The notes beneath the pieces were generated by a model. That model was not told the origin of the DNA, made no database searches, and saw only the letters and a program-made list of their open reading frames with translations. This document shows positions 33,107 to 40,994 of a DNA stretch of 64,000 nt, piece by piece. A program made the position numbers and the translations under genes. The stretch's first letter is position 1, and every line of letters starts with the position of its first letter. The DNA comes from Lachnospiraceae bacterium JC7 (GTDB lineage: Bacteria > Bacillota > Clostridia > Lachnospirales > Lachnospiraceae), in NCBI GenBank assembly GCA_000513555.1, contig ALYD01000004.1:1-64000 (forward strand). The letters are read 5' to 3'.

Positions 33107-33180
33107 GTGGCAGATTCCGCAGGAATCTGGCATATAGCGTCAGCCCTTCGCGAAGCGAACTAAATGGGCTGACGTTCCCA
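33107..33180. repeat. 74-bp palindromic repeat, copy 2
   Basis: Same 74-bp unit as copy 1, 136 bp further on and in the same orientation. The differences are only in the GTA/ATA site and around the central TCGCGAAGCGA hairpin, where one insertion and one deletion cancel. The palindromes are kept intact, so the structure seems conserved. Confidence 0.85.
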
Positions 33181-33292
33181 ACAGCGCATAGCGCGAAGCG
33201 GTCCGATATCGACTTATAACACTCACATCATATGATATGACATAAATGTCATAAGCCTATCTTCCATTTGTGCTCGCACAAATGCGGATATA

Positions 33293-34351
33293 TCAGTATT
33301 TCTGCCATCCGATAGGGACGAAATACTCTTTGAATTTATATATACAGTAGTCATCGGTCATGCCTGCGATGTAATCGCACACACTTCTTTCGTGAGCCAG
33401 CATGATCTTCTGTTCTTTCATGGGGTCATCTGATCTTATAGTGGAAAGAGTATTCTCCAGCATGGTGGTATACTCAGATGTCATGGATTCAGGATGCTCC
33501 ATGTAGTAGTTAAATAAAAGGCGGATCATACGGTTCACCTTGACTTCTTCTGCCTTTGCCGCGCCGCCGATGTAAATGTGGTCGAACATCCACTGTCTGA
33601 GGGTCTGCATGGCCTTCTCTACTTCACGGGACATACATAACTCCCGTTGATCCTGAGAGTTATATATAACATCATGAATAAGAGTGTTGAGACGCTCCTT
33701 TACAGAGTGACCGAGAACGTCGGTTATTTCCTTTGGTATGTCACTTTCCTTTATAAGTCCAGCCCGGATCGAATCATCTGTGTCATGATTTATATAGGCG
33801 ATCTTATCGGCGAAACGTACCGCCTGTCCCTCCAGAGTATGAGGGCGTCCTGATGTGCGGTGATTAAGGATACCGTCTCTTACTTCCTTTGTGAGATTGA
33901 GTCCCCGTCCGCCCTTTTCCAGAACCTCAACTACTCTTACGCTCTGTTCGACATGAGAAAATTTTTCGTGGCAAAGAGCATCCAGAACCCTCTCTCCGCT
34001 GTGTCCGAAGGGGGTGTGTCCGAGGTCATGTCCGAGAGCTATGGCTTCGATCAGATCTTCATTGAGACGAAGTGCCTTTCCGAAGGTTCTCGCTATCTGG
34101 CTTACCTCCAGAGTGTGTGTGAGTCTCGTACGATAGTGATCTCCTTCAGGTGCTATAAAGACCTGAGTCTTATGCTTCAGTCTTCGGAAGGCCTTGCAGT
34201 GGATGATGCGGTCACGGTCTCTCTCATAGCATGGTCTGATATCATCCGGCTCTTCAAAGCGGTCACGGCCTTCTGAGTTTTTGGATAATGCTGCATAAGG
34301 AGATAATGTCTTCTCTTCAAGTTCTTCAAGTTGTTCACGAATACAGCTCAT
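33293..34351 (-). CDS. dgt: dGTP triphosphohydrolase-like HD-domain protein
   Basis: A 352-residue HD-superfamily protein starting MSCIREQLEELEEK at ATG 34349-34351 with GGAGG upstream. Metal-binding residues lie in FRRLKHKTQVF, YRTRLTHTLEVSQIAR and the HD pair of EAIALGHDLGHTPFGHSGE near 112, plus YINHDTDDSIRAG near 195. The family hydrolyses dNTPs to nucleoside and triphosphate; the preferred nucleotide cannot be told from sequence. In Firmicutes it commonly precedes dnaG, as here, though a 430-bp repeat region intervenes. Confidence 0.92.
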   Translation of the reverse strand: MSCIREQLEELEEKTLSPYAALSKNSEGRDRFEEPDDIRPCYERDRDRIIHCKAFRRLKHKTQVFIAPEGDHYRTRLTHTLEVSQIARTFGKALRLNEDLIEAIALGHDLGHTPFGHSGERVLDALCHEKFSHVEQSVRVVEVLEKGGRGLNLTKEVRDGILNHRTSGRPHTLEGQAVRFADKIAYINHDTDDSIRAGLIKESDIPKEITDVLGHSVKERLNTLIHDVIYNSQDQRELCMSREVEKAMQTLRQWMFDHIYIGGAAKAEEVKVNRMIRLLFNYYMEHPESMTSEYTTMLENTLSTIRSDDPMKEQKIMLAHERSVCDYIAGMTDDYCIYKFKEYFVPIGWQKY

Positions 34352-34402
34352 GTTTCCTCCATATCCCGCAGTGATTCTACGTACCATCCTGACATTAAAT
34401 TT

Positions 34403-34430
34403 CTGTACTGTACAGTATCTTATGTACAGA
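34403..34430. promoter_or_regulatory. Palindrome cluster upstream of dgt
   Basis: CTGTACTGTACAG (34403-34415) is a perfect 6-1-6 palindrome, and a third half-site TGTACAGA follows at 34423-34430. It lies about 50 bases upstream of the dgt start and could be an operator. It does not match the Bacillus LexA box (GAACN4GTTC). Confidence 0.35.
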
Positions 34431-34500
34431 TGCTTAATAGATATAGCATACCATTTTAGGGTGGCCTTCGCAATAATTCAAGAACATTTGTACCACTAAT

Positions 34501-34542
34501 GAAAAACTCTTCAAAAGAGGTCTTGACCATCTTTTGAAGAGT
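34501..34542 (-). terminator. Intrinsic terminator of ridA
   Basis: A 13-bp perfect stem ACTCTTCAAAAGA / TCTTTTGAAGAGT (34506-34518 with 34530-34542) followed on the minus strand by TTTTT. Confidence 0.9.
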
Positions 34543-34562
34543 CTGTTGAATTTATATGATTA

Positions 34563-34931
34563 TCAAAGCTCTGCGATTGCTTCGATCTCACACTTCACAC
34601 CCTTTGGGATGTCCTTTACTGCAACGCATGATCTTGCAGGATTTGATACGAAGTACTTTGCGTATACTTCGTTAAATGCTGCGAAATCGTTGATATCGCT
34701 GAGGAAACAGGTGGTCTTGACTACCTTTTCCATAGAGCTTCCGGCTGCCTCTACGAGAGCCTTTACATTTTTGCAGCTCTGCTCAGCCTGCTCAGCTACT
34801 GTAGCGGCAACTGCTCCTGTTGCAGGATCAACAGGAATCTGACCTGAACAGAAAACAAGGTTACCGACCTTGATAGCCTGTGAGTAAGGACCGATAGCTG
34901 CAGGTGCGTTATTTGTTGATACAATTTCCAT
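34563..34931 (-). CDS. ridA: RidA family enamine/imine deaminase
   Basis: A 122-residue RidA (YjgF/YER057c) protein, full length, with AIGPYSQAIKVGNLVFCSGQ near 12-31, VDPATGAV, and the catalytic-arginine strand NPARSCVAVKDIPKG near 98. RidA clears reactive enamines such as 2-aminoacrylate made by threonine/serine dehydratases. That fits its position directly after the operon containing threonine deaminase (ilvA), although a 104-bp gap suggests it may also have its own promoter. Confidence 0.95.
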   Translation of the reverse strand: MEIVSTNNAPAAIGPYSQAIKVGNLVFCSGQIPVDPATGAVAATVAEQAEQSCKNVKALVEAAGSSMEKVVKTTCFLSDINDFAAFNEVYAKYFVSNPARSCVAVKDIPKGVKCEIEAIAEL

Positions 34932-35035
34932 TGTTTTTCTCCTTTTTGATTTTTTTTAATTTTACAACATTCAGGATAAATAGCATTAAGCTATTACTAA
35001 TGGTATCCATAAATAATATTGTCAGATATTTTATA

Positions 35036-35530
35036 TTATTTCTCGTCACCCTGCTCTTTGATCTTCGTGATGGCAAGGGTTCCGGTTCGTGCAAGCTCAA
35101 CTATCCTGATGGATTTAAGGGTATCCAGAAACATCTGAACTCTTTCGGGAGTATCGCACATCTTTATGGTCATCATTGACTTGGAAAGATCCACGATACG
35201 GGCTCCCATGATCTGGCAGTTCTCCATGATGTCTTTTCTGTTGTCACGATTGTATCTTATCTTTACCAGTACAAGCTCCTGAGTGATACCCTCGCTTTCA
35301 TCAAAGGTCTTTACCTTTATGATATCCAGCTTTTTGTTGAGCTGTTTCTCGATCTGTTCGAGAGTACGTTCGTCACCGCTTGAAACGATGACCATATTGG
35401 AAACAGTCTTATCCTCGGTTTCCCCAACAGTCAGAGAATCGATATTGAAGCAGCGTCTCCAGAAAAGACCGGCTACCTTGGCAAGAACACCTGACCGGTT
35501 CTCAACAAGGCAAGAATATATTCGTTTCAT
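35036..35530 (-). CDS. ilvN: Acetolactate synthase small (regulatory) subunit
   Basis: A 164-residue IlvN/IlvH protein starting MKRIYSCLVENRSGVLAKVAGLF. The N-terminal ACT domain (NRSGVLAKVAGLFWRRCFNI) binds valine for feedback inhibition, and the C-terminal half (RYNRDNRKDIMENCQIMGARIVD) is the ALS_ss_C type domain. It is the last gene of the ilv operon, 10 bases after the second large subunit, and is presumably that subunit's partner. Confidence 0.95.
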   Translation of the reverse strand: MKRIYSCLVENRSGVLAKVAGLFWRRCFNIDSLTVGETEDKTVSNMVIVSSGDERTLEQIEKQLNKKLDIIKVKTFDESEGITQELVLVKIRYNRDNRKDIMENCQIMGARIVDLSKSMMTIKMCDTPERVQMFLDTLKSIRIVELARTGTLAITKIKEQGDEK

Positions 35531-35540
35531 GTGATCCTCC

Positions 35541-37175
35541 TTAAGCTATCTCTGATGGGTCGACGGTGACTTCCATAAGTATGGATTCATCCTTCTCGAG
35601 GAAGTTATCCAGTTTTTCAGCCATCTCGCTGTTGTTTGAAAGTCTGATGTATTTCATGCCGTAAGCTTCGGCGATTTTGTCAAGCTCAGGACTTCCGGAG
35701 AGATCTGTAACCGAGAACCTGTCTTTATATGTGAAATGCTGATACTGTCTTACGAGTCCCAGCCATCCGTTTTTGATGACTGCTATCTTCACGGGAACAC
35801 CGTACTGACGCATGGTGGCAAGCTCCATAAAGCACATCTGGAAGGCACCGTCACCTATTACCGCAACCACCTGCTTCCCGGGATCTGCAAGCTTCGCACC
35901 GAGAGCTGCCGGAATGGAATATCCCATGGTTCCCATACCGCCTGATGTGAAGAACCGGCCGTTTCTCATAATGTAATTTCCGCAGCTCCACATCTGATTC
36001 TGTCCTACATCCGCAACGTAAACAGCATCATCATTGAGCTTTTGACAGAGCTCGATGATAAACTCCTCAGGTGTAACGGTTGAAGATTTTCTCACCCTTT
36101 CAAGGAGCTTCTGCAGCTTTTTATCTTCAGTCTCTTTCTTATAGGCCTTCAGTCTGTCGACCCACTCGTTGTACTCGGAATCGCACTCCTGCTGATTGAA
36201 TACCTCAAAAACGCTTGCTATATCTCCAACGAGAGGTATCTCAGGGCCTGCATTCTTACCTATCTCGGCAGGGTCTACATCTATGTGAACGAGGGTCTTG
36301 TTCTCAGTGATGAGATCCGGCTGACTGATGGATCTGTCAGCAACTCTCGCACCTACCATGATGATCATGTCGGCTTCATTCATGGCGCGGTTTCCGTAGG
36401 AATTACCGTTATTACCCACCATGCCGAAGAACATGGGATCGTTAGACTTCATGACACCTATGCCCATCATGGTACAGACTACGGGGATCCTGTTGTTGTC
36501 GGCGAAGGTCCTTACAGCTTCTACAGCTCTTGCGAGGTGAACGCCGCCTCCTACGCATATGATAGGTCTCTTTGCTTCCTTGAGCCTTGCAAATACCTTT
36601 TTGATCTGTACAGTGTTTCCCTGTACCGTTGGTTTATAGGTTCTGAGCTTCGCCTCTTCAGGATACTTAAAGTCCTTTATCTCCGCCTGCTGTACATCTA
36701 TAGGAATATCGATAAGTACAGGACCTCTTCTTCCGGAGTTGGCTATGTAGAAGGCTTCCTTCATGATGCGGGGAATGTCTCTCGCGTCACGCACTATGTA
36801 TGAATACTTAACGAAGGACTCACAGGCTCCGCAGATATCTGCCTCCTGAAACACATCGGAACCCACCAGATTACTCTTCACCTGTCCGGTTATGACCACT
36901 ATAGGAATGCTGTCTGCAAAGGCAGTTGCGATACCTGTGATGATGTTGGTGGCGCCGGGACCTGAGGTTACTGCAGCAACTCCCACCTTTCCGGTGGCTC
37001 TTGCATATCCGTTTGCGGAATGGGCTGCATTCTGCTCCTGACGTACCAGTACGGTTTTAATGTCTGTGTCCAGAATGCTGTTGAAAAAGGGTGCGATTGC
37101 AACTCCCGGATATCCGAAAACATATTCAACATGTTCATTCTGGAGACATTTAGCTAAAGCGTCTGCACCTGTCAT
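35541..37175 (-). CDS. ilvB: Acetolactate synthase large subunit, second copy
   Basis: A 544-residue thiamine-diphosphate enzyme. The catalytic Glu lies in VLVRQEQNAAHSANGYAR near residue 47, and the ThDP/Mg motif begins GDGAF with D442. The usual NN at the end of that motif is K468-N469 (IKNGWLGLVRQYQ), so the first Asn is replaced while the metal-binding second one is kept. Compared with the other copy in this operon it is divergent, and it lacks some FAD-region similarity visible in that copy. It is paired with a 164-residue regulatory subunit. Confidence 0.9.
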   Translation of the reverse strand: MTGADALAKCLQNEHVEYVFGYPGVAIAPFFNSILDTDIKTVLVRQEQNAAHSANGYARATGKVGVAAVTSGPGATNIITGIATAFADSIPIVVITGQVKSNLVGSDVFQEADICGACESFVKYSYIVRDARDIPRIMKEAFYIANSGRRGPVLIDIPIDVQQAEIKDFKYPEEAKLRTYKPTVQGNTVQIKKVFARLKEAKRPIICVGGGVHLARAVEAVRTFADNNRIPVVCTMMGIGVMKSNDPMFFGMVGNNGNSYGNRAMNEADMIIMVGARVADRSISQPDLITENKTLVHIDVDPAEIGKNAGPEIPLVGDIASVFEVFNQQECDSEYNEWVDRLKAYKKETEDKKLQKLLERVRKSSTVTPEEFIIELCQKLNDDAVYVADVGQNQMWSCGNYIMRNGRFFTSGGMGTMGYSIPAALGAKLADPGKQVVAVIGDGAFQMCFMELATMRQYGVPVKIAVIKNGWLGLVRQYQHFTYKDRFSVTDLSGSPELDKIAEAYGMKYIRLSNNSEMAEKLDNFLEKDESILMEVTVDPSEIA

Positions 37176-37260
37176 ATATCCATATCTCCTTTTTTCTGAT
37201 CTGATGTGATGACATTTCCCGTAAAAGGGATCTATGTGAGTGAAAGCCGGAAACTAAATC

Positions 37261-38460
37261 TCAGACAAGCTTGAAGCCCTCTTCCACGAATTTTGCTCTG
37301 ATAGCTTCGATATGTTCGAAGTTTCTTGTTTCCATCTGAAGAGTCAGATAGCAGCCGTTGATGTCTGTGTCCATGGAGATGGTATTGTGATCCACCTTGG
37401 TGACATTGGCTCCCATGGAAGCAACGATATGTGAAACCTCTTCAAGCTGACCCGGCTTATCCAGAAGTTCGATGGTAAGAGTAGCCTTTCTTCCTGTCTT
37501 GATGAGACCTCTGTTGATGACACGTGAAAGGATGTTCACGTCGATATTACCGCCTGAAACCACGCAGACTACCTTCTTGCCCTTAACAGGGATCTTGTTG
37601 AAGAGAACTGCTGCTACAGAAACCGCACCTGCACCCTCTGAAACCACCTTCTGCTTCTCCATAAGTGTAAGGATGGCTGCGGCTGTTTCATCGTCTGTGA
37701 CTGTGACGACCTCATCAACGTATTTGCTTACCATATCGAAGGTAACATCTCCCGGACACTTAACGGAGATACCGTCTGCAAAGGTGTGGACCTCACTGAG
37801 AGCCTCCACTTTTTTGCTCTTCAGAGCTTCTACCATGCTCGGAGCACCTGCTGCCTGAACACCGTATACCTTGCAGTTTGGATTTAGCTTCTTTACTACG
37901 AAGCTGACTCCTGAAATGAGTCCGCCGCCTCCTACGGGAACAACAACGGCGTCTGCATCTGCAAGCTGGTCACAGATCTCCATACCGATGGTTCCCTGAC
38001 CTGCGATTACATCAACATCATTGAAAGGATGGATGAACACAGCACCTGACTCTTTCTGATATTCAACAGAAGCAGCATAGGCGTCATCATAAACACCGTC
38101 TATAAGACGTATCTCCGCACCGTAGCTCTTTGTTGCTTCAACCTTTGAAATAGGTGCTATGGCAGGCAGGAAGATGGTTGACTTGATTCCTGCGCGCTGT
38201 GCTGCAAGAGCAACGCCCTGAGCATGATTTCCTGCTGAGCAGGCAACAACGCCCTTTGCCTTCTCTTCGTCTGTAAGAGTCGAGATCTTGTAGTAGGCAC
38301 CTCTTATCTTGAAAGAACCTGTATTCTGAAGGTTCTCTGCCTTGAGATAAAGGTCACAGCCTGCATCTATTCTTGTGGCGTGAACAAGCTCGGTCTTGTT
38401 GATCACAGGTTTAAGTACATGTGCTGCCTGATAGACCCTGTCCAGTGTTAATTCGTTCAT
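37261..38460 (-). CDS. ilvA: Threonine ammonia-lyase with C-terminal ACT domain
   Basis: A 399-residue PLP enzyme converting threonine to 2-oxobutyrate, the entry to isoleucine. PLP Lys is K51 in GSFKIRGAYY; the phosphate-binding loop is PVGGGGLISG near 176. Residues ~325-399 form an ACT domain (LTIELLDKPGQLEEVSHIVA). The length and single ACT domain match the shorter clostridial form rather than the 514-residue E. coli IlvA. Its place in the middle of the operon, under an Ile-rich leader peptide, supports a biosynthetic role. Confidence 0.94.
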   Translation of the reverse strand: MNELTLDRVYQAAHVLKPVINKTELVHATRIDAGCDLYLKAENLQNTGSFKIRGAYYKISTLTDEEKAKGVVACSAGNHAQGVALAAQRAGIKSTIFLPAIAPISKVEATKSYGAEIRLIDGVYDDAYAASVEYQKESGAVFIHPFNDVDVIAGQGTIGMEICDQLADADAVVVPVGGGGLISGVSFVVKKLNPNCKVYGVQAAGAPSMVEALKSKKVEALSEVHTFADGISVKCPGDVTFDMVSKYVDEVVTVTDDETAAAILTLMEKQKVVSEGAGAVSVAAVLFNKIPVKGKKVVCVVSGGNIDVNILSRVINRGLIKTGRKATLTIELLDKPGQLEEVSHIVASMGANVTKVDHNTISMDTDINGCYLTLQMETRNFEHIEAIRAKFVEEGFKLV

Positions 38461-38493
38461 AATTCCTCCCCAATAGCTGCTATATAGATTTTG

Positions 38494-38574
38494 TGTTCAA
38501 CCCAAAGTTGATAATGTCAGTCTCCCATCATTTCTGTTCAACCAAAAGTTGAAATGTCAGTCTTCCATCATTTC
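38494..38574. repeat. 41-bp tandem duplication across the end of the short ACT gene
   Basis: TGTTCAACCMAAAGTTGA followed by (T)AATGTCAGTCT.CCATCATTTC occurs twice head to tail (38494-38534 and 38535-38574) with about three differences. The copy nearer the gene encodes its last residues and stop; the other lies in the ilvA-proximal spacer. Each copy also contains the inverted repeat TCAAC...GTTGA. Confidence 0.85.
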
Positions 38575-38811
38575 TGTTCTGAGGTCCACCTTACGGATAT
38601 CATAAAGCTTTTCAAGCTGAGATATCACCTGAGTCCTCATATAGTCGTCTCCTGTTGAGACGATCTCTATCTTTGTCACTCCGGGAATATCCGTAGGACC
38701 CGCATGAATTGTCTCGATATTGTAGCCTCTCTTTGAATAAAGACCTGTGATCCTGTTAAGTACGCCGAAACGGTTATTGACCCAAAGATCGATGATAAAT
38801 CTCTCTTCCAT
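38557..38811 (-). CDS. Short ACT-domain protein, putative acetolactate synthase small subunit
   Basis: An 84-residue protein that is a single ACT domain: MEERFIIDLWVNNRFGVLNRITGLYSKRGYNIETI... closely follows the N-terminal half of IlvN and the length of IlvM. It lies directly downstream of the first acetolactate synthase large subunit (77-base gap) and is probably its regulatory partner. No C-terminal ALS_ss domain is present. The 3' end has been duplicated in the spacer. Confidence 0.85.
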   Translation of the reverse strand: MEERFIIDLWVNNRFGVLNRITGLYSKRGYNIETIHAGPTDIPGVTKIEIVSTGDDYMRTQVISQLEKLYDIRKVDLRTEMMED

Positions 38812-38887
38812 AAGTACCTCCTCTTTATTTTGAAGTCAGCCTTTATGAATCTGAATCAGTCAGGCTGACTGTGAATTATTCAGTTAC

Positions 38888-40546
38888 TCAGTCTTTCAGT
38901 ATGATGTTCTTAATCGATTTTCCGGGCGGGATCATCGGAAGAACCTTTTCATCCTGATCTATGTGACAATCTATTACGTAGGAACCGGTATCTCCTGTAT
39001 CTGTCTCTGTAAGTATCTTTTCCAGTTCATCAAGAGTTGATGCCGTGAAACCCTTTGCGCCGAAGGCGTCTGCAAGAGCTGCATAGTTTGTTTTTCTGTT
39101 CAGGGTAGTCTGGGAATATCTTCCTTCGTAGAAGATTCCCTGCCACTGTCTCACCATACCGAGAACGTTGTTGTTAAGGATAACAACTGTGATGGGGAGA
39201 TCCTGACTGACTACGGTACAGAGCTCGTTTAAATTCATTCCGAAGGAACCTTCTGATGTGAAAAGAACGGTTCTCTTTCTTCCGGATCCGATACAGCCTC
39301 CGATGGCAGCACCGAGACCGTATCCCATGGTTCCCAAACCTCCTGATGTAAGAAGTGTTCTCGGAGCTTCGAAGTCATAGAACTGAACTGTCCACATCTG
39401 ATGCTGACCTACATCTGTTGCAATAACAGTTGTGTCGTTTGTATGCTTTCTCACTGCGGTAATGATATTCTTCGGACAGAACTCACCGGGACGGTCAGGG
39501 ATAACGACCTTTTTAAATTCCTCTACCTCGTTTCTCCACTCCTGATGGCGAACACCCTTAAGCTCTGAAAGAAGGTCCTGAAGTATGGCCTTTACATCAC
39601 CCTGCAGGCAGAAGTCTGAATTGACATTTTTTCCAAACTCGGCCTTGTCGATATCGATATGGATGACTGTACACTTTCTGGTGTATTCATTGATATCACC
39701 TGTAGCTCTGTCTGAGAAACGTACACCTACAGCCAGCATGAGATCACATTCGGCCTGAGCCTTTGTAGCTGCGTACTGACCATGCATACCGCACATTCCG
39801 AGGTTGTATTCGTAGGAATCCGGCAATGCTGTTCTACCCATCATACTGAGTCCTACAGGGGCATCCAGACGATGTGAGAGCTCCAGAACTTCCTTTTCGG
39901 CATTGGCTGAGATAACTCCGCCTCCGCAGTAGATGAAAGGTTTCTGGCAGTTTCTGATGGCCTCCAGAACCTTTTCCTTCATGTATGAGACTTTCGGCTT
40001 ATCAGGCATGCGGGGAACTACTGCTATACCGTATTCACAGAGGTCTGTCTGAACGCTCTTTGGGATGTCTATAAGAACCGGACCCTTACGTCCTGAGTTT
40101 GCTATGAGAAATGCTTCCTTGATGGTCTGCTCCAGCTCCTGAACGTGACGTACCATGAAATTGTGCTTAACAACAGGCTGGGTGATACCTACGATATCTA
40201 CCTCCTGGAAACTGTCACGGCCTAAAGCGTTTATGGAGACATTGCCGGTGATGGCAACCAGAGGAACGGAATCAAGATATGCATTGGCGATTCCTGTTAC
40301 GAGATTTGTGGCACCGGGACCTGATGTGGCGATAACTACGCCTGTTCTTCCGGTGGCTCTTGCATAACCGTCAGCCGCGTGACATGCTCCCTGCTCATGG
40401 GCAGTGATGACATGATTTATCTTGTCAGAAGCCTTGTAAAGCTCGTCATAGATGTCCAGTACTTGGCCTCCGGGATAACCGAAAACCGTATCGACGCCTT
40501 GCTTTACCAGTTCTTCTATCAGGATCTGTGCTCCTTTTAATCTCAT
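38888..40546 (-). CDS. ilvB: Acetolactate synthase large subunit, first copy
   Basis: A 552-residue ThDP enzyme that makes acetolactate or acetohydroxybutyrate for Val/Leu/Ile. The catalytic Glu is E51 (ITAHEQGACHAADGYAR); GRDSFQEVDIVGIT and LNNNVLGMVRQWQ are typical of AHAS. The Mg-binding GDG motif, however, reads SEG (S431-E432-G433 in TSEGSFGMN), an Asp-to-Glu change at a metal ligand. First structural gene of a five-gene ilv operon, preceded by the leader peptide and terminator. Confidence 0.94.
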   Translation of the reverse strand: MRLKGAQILIEELVKQGVDTVFGYPGGQVLDIYDELYKASDKINHVITAHEQGACHAADGYARATGRTGVVIATSGPGATNLVTGIANAYLDSVPLVAITGNVSINALGRDSFQEVDIVGITQPVVKHNFMVRHVQELEQTIKEAFLIANSGRKGPVLIDIPKSVQTDLCEYGIAVVPRMPDKPKVSYMKEKVLEAIRNCQKPFIYCGGGVISANAEKEVLELSHRLDAPVGLSMMGRTALPDSYEYNLGMCGMHGQYAATKAQAECDLMLAVGVRFSDRATGDINEYTRKCTVIHIDIDKAEFGKNVNSDFCLQGDVKAILQDLLSELKGVRHQEWRNEVEEFKKVVIPDRPGEFCPKNIITAVRKHTNDTTVIATDVGQHQMWTVQFYDFEAPRTLLTSGGLGTMGYGLGAAIGGCIGSGRKRTVLFTSEGSFGMNLNELCTVVSQDLPITVVILNNNVLGMVRQWQGIFYEGRYSQTTLNRKTNYAALADAFGAKGFTASTLDELEKILTETDTGDTGSYVIDCHIDQDEKVLPMIPPGKSIKNIILKD

Positions 40547-40746
40547 AACTTAAAACTCCTTTCTTAAGACATCAGCCTGAAGGATTCAGAATCCGGAAAA
40601 GACTGACGCTTCATGCCATTTATGAAAAAAGAGACATGTTGATGATGATTTTTTTATGTGAAGTTGTTACTAAAACGTGATGAAATGATAAAAACATTTG
40701 TCATAAATTAATAGTATAACTATACTACAAATTTTATGAATCGAGT

Positions 40747-40783
40747 AAAAAAAAACCTTGCAGTGGTAAAGCTGCAAGGTTTT
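40747..40783 (-). terminator. Attenuator terminator before ilvB
   Basis: On the minus strand the stem AAAACCTTGCAG / CTGCAAGGTTTT has an 8-base loop CTTTACCA and runs into nine T. It starts 37 bases after the leader-peptide stop. Part of it (AGCTTTACCAC, 40763-40773) can pair instead with GTGTAAAGCT (40816-40825) spanning the leader-peptide stop codon, with one bulged base. Confidence 0.85.
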
Positions 40784-40819
40784 AAAAACGTAATCTGTCT
40801 TTATCTCTCTTGAAAAGCT

Positions 40820-40903
40820 TTACACAAAAAAGGCACTATTGCGAATCACAATAATGTTCACGAGAATAATAATGACAGATAGAATCACACTGTAATTATT
40901 CAT
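40820..40903 (-). CDS. ilv operon leader peptide (27 residues)
   Basis: An ATG-TAA frame of 27 codons, too short for routine gene calling. Its core reads SVILSVIIILVNIIVI; overall 7 Ile, 5 Val and 2 Leu make 14 of 27 residues. It lies between a strong promoter and a terminator directly ahead of ilvB, the classic layout of ribosome-stalling attenuation. The Shine-Dalgarno is weak: AAAGG lies about 14 bases upstream. The peptide probably has no function beyond sensing charged Ile/Val/Leu tRNA. Confidence 0.8.
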   Translation of the reverse strand: MNNYSVILSVIIILVNIIVIRNSAFFV

Positions 40904-40943
40904 GCTTCTTTGCGTCGCCTTTCTAAGGAATTGTTATCGGAGT

Positions 40944-40968
40944 GGAGTACTATATCGCATAGTACACC
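40944..40968 (-). promoter_or_regulatory. Leader hairpin upstream of the ilv leader peptide
   Basis: GTACTAT-ATCGC-ATAGTAC, a 7-bp perfect stem extended by GG/CC around one mismatch, lies within the 5' leader about 40 bases before the leader-peptide start codon. Confidence 0.45.
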
Positions 40969-40994
40969 CGCTTTGTTCGAAAACTTGTACATCA

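Larger units (their letters stand above)
32892..33290. repeat. Composite palindromic intergenic repeat between dnaG and dgt
   Basis: Almost the whole dgt-dnaG gap is structured. Two 74-bp direct repeats (listed separately) are flanked by two related pieces, each with TGTCATAAG followed by a stem-loop built on TTGTGCtyGCACAA (hairpins 32911-32940 and 33265-33284). The 62-bp spacer between the 74-mers is unrelated. Nothing here looks translated. Short extra frames through it, including a spurious N-terminal extension of dnaG starting MPDSCGICH, are read from the 74-mer. Confidence 0.8.

Noticed and set aside
32948-33133. Small minus-strand frame inside the dgt-dnaG gap
   Set aside because: It lies wholly within the palindromic repeat, and its start and that of the extended dnaG frame both come from the same repeated sequence.
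32971-33180. CRISPR array
   Set aside because: Only two 74-bp units with one 62-bp spacer, nested palindromes and no cas genes; far longer than CRISPR repeats.
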